A stretch of 9,871 bases of DNA from Cyanobacteria bacterium UBA8156 (GTDB lineage Bacteria; Cyanobacteriota; Cyanobacteriia; Pseudanabaenales; Pseudanabaenaceae), in the NCBI GenBank assembly GCA_003456125.1, contig DMPD01000194.1:1-9871 (forward strand). Reading direction: 5' to 3'. The position numbers and the translations under genes are program-made. Shown in pieces: positions 1 to 5,486 of this stretch (positions are counted from its first letter, which is position 1; each line of letters starts with the position of its first letter). The notes under the pieces are model-generated. The model was given only the letters and a program-made list of their open reading frames with translations, had not been told where the DNA came from and searched no databases.

Positions 1-1
1 C

Positions 2-466
2 TGTCCGGCCCAAGGGGTGGTCTACGGGGCGGCTCGGGGCACAGGCGCATGGCAGGAAACCCGGGGGGGCGATCGCCAGCGGTTGCGGGTGAGCGCCGTG
101 ACCACGCTGGCGGCGAGTCGGGCGGTGGTGACCCGCAGCCATCGCAATGCGGGGCTGGATCGGCTATTGGCGGCGCTCCCGGAGGTGCAACCACAAAATA
201 TCGGCAGCATTGGCGGCAAGTTGGCGGCGATCGCGACGGGGCGGGCGGAACTTTACCTTTCTGTAAGCGATCGCTCGGCTCCCAAGGATTGGGATTATTG
301 TGCACCTTCGGTGGTGTTGGAGGAGGCCGGCGGCACGCTGACATTTGGGGATGGGTCACCGCTTTGCTACAACCGGCCGGAGGTGGTGCAATGGGGGACG
401 GTTCTGGGCTCGAATGGTCATCTGCACGCCGCGTTGTTGCAGCGTTGTCAAGCGGTGCGGGGGTGA
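2..466 (+). CDS. cysQ: Inositol monophosphatase superfamily, probable 3'(2'),5'-bisphosphate nucleotidase CysQ (3' part only)
   Basis: The reading frame is already open at the left edge, so the start and the first metal-binding motifs are missing; 154 residues are visible, about the C-terminal half of a family usually 250-300 residues long. Visible landmarks are the PAQGVVYGAARGTGAW strand, a GGKLAAIATGRAELY segment, and DWDYCAPSVVLEEAGG, the conserved WD-x-x-A...EAGG signature whose Asp (codon at 293-295) binds a catalytic metal ion. CysQ removes the 3'-phosphate from adenosine 3',5'-bisphosphate, a by-product of sulfate assimilation, in the cytosol. The segment between GGK and WD and the ending GSPLCYNRPEVVQWG resemble cyanobacterial CysQ-like proteins as I recall them. 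An inositol-1-phosphatase or another phosphatase of the superfamily is not excluded. The stop TGA at 464-466 lies inside the end of the convergent glycosyltransferase gene. Confidence 0.75.
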   Translation, partial: CPAQGVVYGAARGTGAWQETRGGDRQRLRVSAVTTLAASRAVVTRSHRNAGLDRLLAALPEVQPQNIGSIGGKLAAIATGRAELYLSVSDRSAPKDWDYCAPSVVLEEAGGTLTFGDGSPLCYNRPEVVQWGTVLGSNGHLHAALLQRCQAVRG

Positions 467-1260
467 CCCCACCCGGCCCAGTTGAGGTAATCCTGAAGAC
501 CCGCGCTTTGCGCTTGGGCGATCGCCGGCGGTTTGCCGTAGCCGGATAGCCCGATCCGCCCCAAACGATACAGCAGGGCCCACGGCGGCCCCACTTTGTG
601 CAGAGCCATCAAATAACTGCCGGTCTGCCACCGAATTTTGGCCACGGGGGTGCGCCCGGTGACGGTGGCAGGGGCATGGTAGACAGCGGCGGGTACAAGG
701 GTTAGCGGATAACCGAGTCGTTGGTACCGCTGGCACAGCTCGAAATCTTCGTAGTACAAAAAAAAGTCTTCGTCGAAGGTGGGACATTCCGGGAATTGGG
801 CCAAATCCAAAATCAAACTGGCGCCGGATACCCACTGGGGGCGATCGCTCGGTTCTTCCCAGATGCGCCCGGTGTGGGGGGCATACCGGCCGCCGGCAAA
901 AATTGGGCACCCCTGTTCGTCCTGCAGGGTGGTTCCCACGATGGCAGCATTCCCCACAACGGACTCCACGGCGGCAACGGCTCCCGACCCCAGCCAGGCA
1001 TCGGGGTTGATTAACCATACGGGCGATCGCCCCTCGGCCCAAAGCCGTTGCAGTCCGAGATTGCAGGCCCGTCCAAACCCCAGGTTGCCCCCCGCATCCA
1101 AAATGTGGAGGCGACCTTCCCCCCCCAGAGCTTGTAGGGCCGCTCGCTCCTGGGCATTGTCCACGACCCACAATTCATGGGTGCCCGGGATCTGGGCGAG
1201 CGAAGCCCACAACCGACCAATCTCCGGCACGCTCTGATAATTGACGGTCAAAAAACGCAT
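448..1260 (-). CDS. Family 2 glycosyltransferase (rhamnosyltransferase-like)
   Basis: A 270-residue cytosolic, probably membrane-peripheral GT-A fold enzyme that would transfer a sugar from a nucleotide-sugar donor to an envelope or extracellular glycan; donor and acceptor cannot be read from sequence. Visible in order: an N-terminal strand MRFLTVNYQS, VVDN (32-35), the donor-loop motif GGNLGFGRACNLG (57-69), NPDA (85-88) at the DXD position, GASLI (146-150), and YYEDFEL (169-175) with the probable catalytic Glu-Asp pair, followed by a conserved His (195). This order is typical of GT2 rhamnosyltransferase-type enzymes. I chose the ATG at 1258-1260 because homology begins directly there; an ATG at 1294-1296 would add 12 residues of unlikely sequence (MLKNGSASTGVP). 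No good Shine-Dalgarno sequence precedes either. The gene runs divergently from pstB and its last 19 bp overlap the convergent cysQ-like gene. Confidence 0.85.
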   Translation of the reverse strand: MRFLTVNYQSVPEIGRLWASLAQIPGTHELWVVDNAQERAALQALGGEGRLHILDAGGNLGFGRACNLGLQRLWAEGRSPVWLINPDAWLGSGAVAAVESVVGNAAIVGTTLQDEQGCPIFAGGRYAPHTGRIWEEPSDRPQWVSGASLILDLAQFPECPTFDEDFFLYYEDFELCQRYQRLGYPLTLVPAAVYHAPATVTGRTPVAKIRWQTGSYLMALHKVGPPWALLYRLGRIGLSGYGKPPAIAQAQSAGLQDYLNWAGWGHPRTA

Positions 1261-1313
1261 GGGGACACCCGTGCTTGCGCTACCATTTTTCAGCATGACC
1301 CAAAGTAAAGCGT
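1261..1313. promoter_or_regulatory. Divergent intergenic region between glycosyltransferase and pstB
   Basis: These 53 bp are the only non-coding DNA between two divergent starts, so they and the adjoining 5' coding ends should hold the start signals for both genes. I see no convincing -35/-10 pair on either strand and no strong Shine-Dalgarno for pstB (the sequence before its ATG is AAAGTAAAGCGT). No pair of tandem PHO-box-like 8-mers is visible, so phosphate control of pstB is not supported from this sequence. Confidence 0.4.
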
Positions 1314-2084
1314 ATGGCGGTACCGGTGGCGATCGCCGAAAATCTGCGGGTGTATTACGGTTCAGCGTTGGCGGTGACGGGAGTCTCACTGGCGGTGGCG
1401 CCGGGGGAAATTTTGGCGTTTATTGGCCCCTCCGGCTGCGGCAAAAGCACCGTGCTCCGGTGCTTCAATCGTCTGAACGATCGGGTGGCCCAGGCTCGCG
1501 TCGAGGGACAGGTGTATTTGAACGGGGTGCCCATCTACGCCCCGGAAGTTGACCCGGTGGCGGTACGGCAACGGGTGGGCATGGTGTTCCAACGGCCCAA
1601 TCCCTTCCCCAAGTCCATTTTTGACAACGTGGCTTTCGGCCTGCGGCTGGGGGCCCGTCTCCGCCAAAGCGAATTGACCCAACGGGTGGAGCAGTCCCTC
1701 CGCCAAGCGGCCCTCTGGGAGGAAGTGAAGGACAAACTGACCCAAAGCGCCCTGGCCCTTTCCGGCGGTCAACAACAGCGGCTTTGCATTGCCCGGGCGA
1801 TCGCCGTACAACCCCAACTCCTCCTGCTCGATGAACCCTGCTCGGCGTTGGATCCCCTATCCACGGAACGCATCGAAGCCCTGCTGCGGGAACTGAAATC
1901 CGACTTGGCGATCGTGTTGGTGACCCACAATTTGCCCCAGGCGGTACGGGTGGCCGACCAGACGGCATTTTTCAATGTGGAGGCGGGGTGCGGTAGGTTG
2001 GTGGAATGGGGCCCGACCCCTGCTTTGTTCTCGCAACCGACACACCCCGCAACCGCTGCCTATACCCGTGGTCAGTTTGGCTAA
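1314..2084 (+). CDS. pstB: Phosphate ABC transporter ATP-binding protein PstB
   Basis: A 256-residue ABC ATPase that would power high-affinity phosphate uptake by docking on the PstC/PstA permeases at the inner face of the plasma membrane. All nucleotide-binding motifs are intact: Walker [10 protein letters not shown] (38-46), Q-loop Gln93, signature LSGGQ (149-153), Walker B LLLLDEP (169-175), D-loop SALD (177-180), switch His205. PstB-specific sequence is clear: [34 protein letters not shown] (88-106), [12 protein letters not shown], and the terminal RGQFG. Length is normal for PstB (about 250-270). The ATG at 1314 places the first conserved strand ([11 protein letters not shown]) at the usual distance. 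No pstS, pstC or pstA lies next to it; instead an mlaF-like ATPase follows after 4 nt. It would have to serve permeases encoded elsewhere or be a second pstB copy. Confidence 0.95.
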   Translation: MAVPVAIAENLRVYYGSALAVTGVSLAVAPGEILAFIGPSGCGKSTVLRCFNRLNDRVAQARVEGQVYLNGVPIYAPEVDPVAVRQRVGMVFQRPNPFPKSIFDNVAFGLRLGARLRQSELTQRVEQSLRQAALWEEVKDKLTQSALALSGGQQQRLCIARAIAVQPQLLLLDEPCSALDPLSTERIEALLRELKSDLAIVLVTHNLPQAVRVADQTAFFNVEAGCGRLVEWGPTPALFSQPTHPATAAYTRGQFG

Positions 2085-2088
2085 ACCC

Positions 2089-2847
2089 ATGAATACTCCC
2101 CTGTTGGAATTGCACAATGTGGTCAAACGCTTTGGCTCCCAAACGGTGCTTGATGGCGTTAACCTCCAGTTGGGTTGCGGCGAGGCTCTGGCGGCGATCG
2201 GGCCTTCCGGTACCGGCAAATCTACCATTCTCCGCATCATCAGCGGCTTGCTCTCCCCCGATGCCGGCGAGGTGGTTTTCGATGGCACTTCCCCCATTCG
2301 CGTGGGCATGGTGTTCCAAAATGCTGCCCTGTTTGATTCCCTGACGGTGGCAGAAAACGTGGGCTTTGCCCTGTTTGAACACTCCCGTCTCCGGCGCCGC
2401 CAAATCCTGAGCCTCGTCCGCGACAAGTTGGCGATGGTAGGCCTGCCCGACATTGGCGATCGCTATCCCGCAGAACTTTCGGGGGGGATGCGCAAACGGG
2501 TCAGCCTGGCCCGGGCCATCCTCGAAGACCCGACCCAAACCCAGACCGGCCGCCGCATCCTGCTCTACGATGAGCCGACGGCAGGCCTTGACCCCGTGGC
2601 TTCGACCGTAATCGAAGATTTGATCCGCTCCCTCAAAGACCGAGGTCACGCTTGCGATAGCTACATCATTGTGACCCACCAAGAGAGCACCATCCGCCGC
2701 ACGGCCGATCGCGTGGTGATGCTTTACGCCGGACAAGTGCAGTGGGATGGCCCCGTCACCGAGGTGGATCGCACCGATAATCCCTACATTCGGCAATTCT
2801 TCAGCGGCAGCCTGGAAGGGCCGATTCACGTTCCCACGGGCGCTTAG
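2089..2847 (+). CDS. MlaF/TGD3-like ABC transporter ATP-binding protein (lipid transport)
   Basis: A 252-residue ABC ATPase of the MlaF (YrbF/Ttg2A, chloroplast TGD3) type. The family works with an MlaE/TGD1 permease and an MCE-domain MlaD/TGD2 protein to move phospholipids or galactolipid precursors between membranes. Motifs: Walker A GPSGTGKST (38-46), Q-loop Gln77, signature LSGGM (130-134; Met in place of Gln is usual for MlaF), Walker B ILLYDEP (157-163), D-loop AGLD (165-168), switch His197. Family-specific sequence includes GMVFQNAALFDSLTVAENVGF (73-93 region), KLAMVGLP and ELSGGMRKRVSLARAI. The ATG at 2089 is chosen because it starts 4 nt after the pstB stop and directly before the conserved LLELHNVVKRFG; a longer frame from 1975 would overlap pstB by 110 nt without homology. 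No Shine-Dalgarno is visible, so translation is probably coupled to pstB. Its TAG interlocks with the stop of the convergent PH-domain gene. Substrate is inferred from family only. Confidence 0.88.
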   Translation: MNTPLLELHNVVKRFGSQTVLDGVNLQLGCGEALAAIGPSGTGKSTILRIISGLLSPDAGEVVFDGTSPIRVGMVFQNAALFDSLTVAENVGFALFEHSRLRRRQILSLVRDKLAMVGLPDIGDRYPAELSGGMRKRVSLARAILEDPTQTQTGRRILLYDEPTAGLDPVASTVIEDLIRSLKDRGHACDSYIIVTHQESTIRRTADRVVMLYAGQVQWDGPVTEVDRTDNPYIRQFFSGSLEGPIHVPTGA

Positions 2848-3239
2848 GCTTTGGCGCCGCCCAAGGCGCCGCTGGCTTGACGGGCCGCCAAGGGCAGTTT
2901 GGCTTCGATGTAGTCGTACAACTCCCGGAATCGGGGCAAGGCCCGCAATTCCAGCCGGGAACCGTCCCGCAGGGTCAGCACCATGTCTCCCCAGGCTCCC
3001 CACCCCCGCGGCACAATCACGGCTTTGGTGATTTCACCGTAGATAATATCGCTGCGGTTGCGGCCAAACCAGCCGCCGGTTACGCTGATGCGGCGATTGG
3101 TGATGCGGTAGCGCACCCAGAAAAAACGCACCACAGACCCAATGGTGATGGGCAGGGTGATGACAAAGGTGCTTAAAATTAACGCCAAAATCAAGTCGCC
3201 GAAGTGGGGCCGACCTTCAAATACAACTTCTTCTTGCAT
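2844..3239 (-). CDS. PH-domain-containing small membrane protein (bPH type)
   Basis: A 131-residue protein with a hydrophobic hairpin at about residues 14-40 (GDLILALILSTFVITLP then ITIGSVVRFF) followed by a bacterial pleckstrin-homology-like fold at about 43-113: RYRITNRRISVTGGWFGR, a DIIYGEI strand, then GDMVLTLRDGSRLELRAL and the closing helix FRELYDYIEAKL. The last 15 residues are a loose Ala/Gly-rich tail. It closely resembles the small PH-domain protein found in cyanobacteria between rnpA and yidC; its biochemical role is unknown, and a link to membrane-protein insertion rests on that usual neighbourhood only. Here neither rnpA nor yidC is adjacent. The ATG at 3237-3239 is preceded by a weak GAAAGA ribosome site. 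The gene could be co-transcribed with the EamA gene upstream, although 74 bp with a repeat element separate them. Confidence 0.82.
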   Translation of the reverse strand: MQEEVVFEGRPHFGDLILALILSTFVITLPITIGSVVRFFWVRYRITNRRISVTGGWFGRNRSDIIYGEITKAVIVPRGWGAWGDMVLTLRDGSRLELRALPRFRELYDYIEAKLPLAARQASGALGGAKA

Positions 3240-3313
3240 GATCTTTCGGGTGCGCTGGGTTTTTCTGCGATCGCTTCTATCTTAAGACACCCTTAAGAGA
3301 TTCCCCCGATCGC
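3240..3313 (-). promoter_or_regulatory. Intergenic region upstream of the PH-domain gene
   Basis: These 74 bp separate the EamA gene stop from the PH-domain gene start on the minus strand. They hold one HIP1 octamer (3267-3274) and a paired CTTAAG repeat (3280-3298, listed separately). On the minus strand TAAGAT (3283-3278) is a possible weak -10 box; I see no good -35 partner. Confidence 0.3.
3280..3298. repeat. Paired CTTAAG element: 7-bp inverted repeat that is also an 11-bp-spaced direct repeat
   Basis: TCTTAAG (3280-3286) and CTTAAGA (3292-3298) are perfect inverted arms around a 5-nt loop. Because CTTAAG is itself a palindrome, CTTAAGA also recurs as a direct repeat with an 11-bp period (3281 and 3292), one helical turn. 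This is the geometry of a dimeric regulator site. It stands about 40-60 bp upstream of the PH-domain gene. It is not GC-rich and no T-run follows, so it is unlikely to be an intrinsic terminator. Confidence 0.45.
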
Positions 3314-3757
3314 TCAGGAGGTAGCAGCCAGGGTACCCCCAAACACGATGAACAGGGCCCCCGCCAACAGTTTCAGGGCATCGACGTGCTGAGCTTCGCC
3401 GAACCACCAAAAGCCTAGGGCTACGGTCACCAAGGTATTGGTGTTGTAGATGGAGACCAGTTTGGCGACGGGCACCCCCAGGCGATCGATGGTGTACCCA
3501 ATGGCCGTGACCCCCAACCCAAACAAAACCCCGACGAGGGCGGCCCAGGCCCCGGCGGCCCAGGATACTTGCCGCTCGGTCGGAAACCACACCAGCCAAA
3601 ATCCGCCCACGGTAGTGACGGCCAATCCCAGGCACACCAGGTACCAGCCCTGGGCAATGCCAAACCGCAGACTGAGCTTCTGGAGGGCACCGCACAACCC
3701 AAACAGGATTGCCGGCAGCACTCCCCCCAACCAAAGGCCCCACCACGCTGCTTTCAT
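3314..3757 (-). CDS. EamA/DMT-superfamily half transporter
   Basis: A 147-residue integral membrane protein with about five hydrophobic segments, near residues 6-26, 37-58, 67-87, 96-117 and 127-145. This is a single EamA repeat unit; most drug/metabolite transporters of the superfamily carry two fused units and ten helices, so this one would need to pair as a dimer. The ending is typical of the family: PVAKLVSIYNTNTLVTVALG, then a Glu in WWFGEAQHV, then KLLAGALFIVFGGTL. Substrate is unknown; the protein should sit in the plasma membrane. The ATG at 3755-3757 is supported by AAGG (3769-3766 on the minus strand) 8 nt upstream. It is divergent from the glutathione peroxidase gene and points toward the PH-domain gene. 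Confidence 0.82.
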   Translation of the reverse strand: MKAAWWGLWLGGVLPAILFGLCGALQKLSLRFGIAQGWYLVCLGLAVTTVGGFWLVWFPTERQVSWAAGAWAALVGVLFGLGVTAIGYTIDRLGVPVAKLVSIYNTNTLVTVALGFWWFGEAQHVDALKLLAGALFIVFGGTLAATS

Positions 3758-3845
3758 GTTTTTTGCCTTGCTCCGTCCTTACCTACCCTACCCGTTTGGC
3801 CCTATCCTAGGGGAGTGTTACAAATCGTTACGGACTTTATACCCC
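3758..3845. promoter_or_regulatory. Divergent intergenic region between EamA gene and glutathione peroxidase gene
   Basis: This 88-bp region must drive both directions. On the + side it contains a short direct repeat GTTAC (3817-3821 and 3827-3831, 10-bp period) that ends 14 bp before the peroxidase ATG, followed by TTTATA. There is no recognisable Shine-Dalgarno before that ATG. On the minus side an AAGG ribosome site precedes the EamA ATG. I cannot assign a confident promoter on either strand. Confidence 0.4.
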
Positions 3846-4322
3846 ATGGCTAGCACCATCCACGAGTTTACCCTCACCAGTATCGACGGGCAGCCGGTGT
3901 CGCTGTCGACCTACCAAGGCAAAGTGTGTTTGTTGGTGAATGTGGCTTCCCGCTGCGGCTACACCAAGCAATACAAGGGTTTGGAAGAACTGTATCGCAC
4001 CTACAAAGATCGGGGACTGGTGGTTTTGGGCATCCCCAGCAACGATTTTGGTGCCCAGGAACCGGGTACCGAGGCCGAAATCAAGAGTTTTTGCAGCACC
4101 AACTACGATGTGACGTTTGATATGTTTGCCAAGGTCAAGGTGCAAGGGGCGGATCAGGTGCCTCTGTACGGCTACCTTACGAACACCACGGGCAATTCGG
4201 TGCAGTGGAATTTCAACAAGTTTTTGGTGAACAAGGAAGGCCAAGTGGTGAAGTATTACCCCTCGTCGGTGCCGCCGGAGGACAAAACCCTGCGGGCCGA
4301 TATTGAGGCCCTGTTGGGGTAA
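3846..4322 (+). CDS. Glutathione peroxidase family protein (thiol peroxidase)
   Basis: A 158-residue soluble thioredoxin-fold peroxidase that reduces H2O2 or lipid hydroperoxides. The expected catalytic tetrad is present: peroxidatic Cys37 in NVASRCGYT, Gln71 in FGAQEPG, and Trp121-Asn122 in WNFNKFLV. Cys83 (EIKSFCSTNYDVTF) lies where the resolving cysteine of bacterial and plant non-selenium enzymes is found, suggesting a thioredoxin-type 2-Cys cycle. The LGFPCNQF motif reads LGIPSNDF here, without its Cys. Length is typical of the monomeric bacterial/plant type, and there is no signal peptide. The ATG at 3846 is used because the conserved N-terminus (IHEFTLTSIDGQPVSLSTYQG) begins just after it; sequence farther upstream in frame lies antisense to the EamA gene and has no homology. 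proB follows 27 nt downstream on the same strand, so the two are probably co-transcribed. The physiological reductant cannot be told from sequence. Confidence 0.93.
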   Translation: MASTIHEFTLTSIDGQPVSLSTYQGKVCLLVNVASRCGYTKQYKGLEELYRTYKDRGLVVLGIPSNDFGAQEPGTEAEIKSFCSTNYDVTFDMFAKVKVQGADQVPLYGYLTNTTGNSVQWNFNKFLVNKEGQVVKYYPSSVPPEDKTLRADIEALLG

Positions 4323-4349
4323 GCTACCCAGGATGTTTTGCGCGGGCCT

Positions 4350-5486
4350 ATGGCCACCTTGGTGATCAAAATCGGTACCTCCAGCCTGACCCGCCCGGAA
4401 ACCGGCGACCTCAACCTGAGCGCGATCGCCCGATTGGTGGAGACAGCGGTGGCCCTACGGCGCTTGGGTCACCGCGTGCTGATGGTGTCTTCGGGGGCCG
4501 TGGGGGTGGGTTGCAGCCGGTTGGGGTTGACGACGCGCCCCCAGGTTTTGGCCCAAAAGCAGGCGGTGGCAGCCGTGGGACAGGGACGCTTGATGGGCCT
4601 CTACGACGATTTTTTTGCGGAGTTTCGGCAGCCGGTGGCCCAAGTGTTGCTCACCCGCGACAATTTGCTGTCACGGCGGCAATACCAAAGCGTTTGCACC
4701 ACGCTGGAAACCTTGTTGACCATGGGGGTAATCCCGATCGCCAACGAAAACGATACGGTGGCCACCGAAGAATTGAAGTTTGGTGACAACGATACCCTGT
4801 CGGCGCTGGTGGCCGGGGCGATCGCCGCCGATTGGCTATTTTTGCTGACGGATGTCGATCGCCTGTATTCCGCCAACCCCAAACTGGACCCCCAGGCCCG
4901 TCCCATCGCCCACGTGACGGCCCCAGAATTGATGACCCTGACGGTGGATGTGGCCGGGGACAGTCGGTGGGGCACCGGGGGAATGGCCACCAAACTGGCG
5001 GCGGCCCGCATTGCGGTGACGGCGGGGGTGCAAGTGGCCATCACCAAGGGCAGCGAACCGGAACGGTTGTTGGGTTTGGTGGCGGGGGAACCCCACGGCA
5101 CGGTGTTCGCTCCCGATCCCCAGCCCCTGAATGCCCGCAAACGCTGGTTGGCCTACGGCGCGATGCCGGTAGGTACCCTTTGGCTGGATCGGGGGGCCGT
5201 AGTAGCTGTGCGCGATCGCGGTCGCTCGCTACTACCGGTGGGCATTGTGGCCATCGAAGGGGAATTTGAGGCCGGTGATGCGGTGCGTTTGGGCGATCGG
5301 GAAACCGGTCAAGAGGTGGCACGGGGTTTGGTGAATTACGGTTCCCCGGAGCTACGCCAGATTTTGGGCCACCCATCCACGGCGATCGCCACGATTTTGG
5401 GGGTCGAAGGGGAACCCACAGCGGTGCACCGCGATAACCTGGTGGTGCTGCCGAGCATTGGTTCGGATACCGTTGATTCGGGCTAA
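4350..5486 (+). CDS. proB: Glutamate 5-kinase
   Basis: A 378-residue cytosolic enzyme that phosphorylates L-glutamate with ATP to give L-glutamyl 5-phosphate, the first and feedback-controlled step of proline synthesis. The N-terminal amino-acid-kinase domain (about 1-255) shows VIKIGTSSLT (5-14), MVSSGAVGVG (45-54), the glutamate/proline-site stretch IANENDTVATEELKFGDNDT (130-149), LLTDVDRLYSANP (165-177) and WGTGGMATKL (207-216). A C-terminal PUA domain (about 270-350) follows, as in the E. coli-type two-domain enzyme of about 367 residues. ProA is not encoded here. The ATG at 4350 gives the usual start, just before the first strand. A TTG at 4338 in the same frame has a better-placed AGGA (4330-4333) and would add four residues, so that start cannot be excluded. 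Its TAA interlocks with the stop of the convergent tRNA nucleotidyltransferase gene. Confidence 0.96.
   Translation: MATLVIKIGTSSLTRPETGDLNLSAIARLVETAVALRRLGHRVLMVSSGAVGVGCSRLGLTTRPQVLAQKQAVAAVGQGRLMGLYDDFFAEFRQPVAQVLLTRDNLLSRRQYQSVCTTLETLLTMGVIPIANENDTVATEELKFGDNDTLSALVAGAIAADWLFLLTDVDRLYSANPKLDPQARPIAHVTAPELMTLTVDVAGDSRWGTGGMATKLAAARIAVTAGVQVAITKGSEPERLLGLVAGEPHGTVFAPDPQPLNARKRWLAYGAMPVGTLWLDRGAVVAVRDRGRSLLPVGIVAIEGEFEAGDAVRLGDRETGQEVARGLVNYGSPELRQILGHPSTAIATILGVEGEPTAVHRDNLVVLPSIGSDTVDSG

Noticed and set aside
356..1171. Second - strand frame (271 codons) overlapping the glycosyltransferase
   Set aside because: Cys/Arg/Gly-rich shadow translation typical of GC-rich DNA; the overlapping frame carries all GT2 motifs.
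1975..2088. Upstream extension of the mlaF-like gene inside pstB
   Set aside because: It would overlap pstB by 110 nt with non-homologous sequence; the ATG at 2089 directly precedes the conserved N-terminus.
1972..3003. Long open - strand frame (343 codons) antisense to the mlaF-like gene
   Set aside because: It lies opposite intact ABC-ATPase motifs, overlaps the PH-domain gene in another frame, and has no recognisable domain.
3280..3298. CTTAAG inverted repeat as a rho-independent terminator of the EamA gene
   Set aside because: The stem is AT-rich and short, and no U-run follows on the minus strand.
3280..3299. CTTAAG repeats as a true PHO box
   Set aside because: Only two 8-mers are present and the three positions after TTAA do not fit the pyrimidine-rich consensus; it is also not positioned for pstB.
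3817..3831. GTTAC-N5-GTTAC as an NtcA site
   Set aside because: NtcA sites are palindromic GTA-N8-TAC; this is a direct repeat and lacks that pattern.
4333..4349. ATG at 4333 as the proB start
   Set aside because: It is in a different frame from proB and leads to no homologous sequence.
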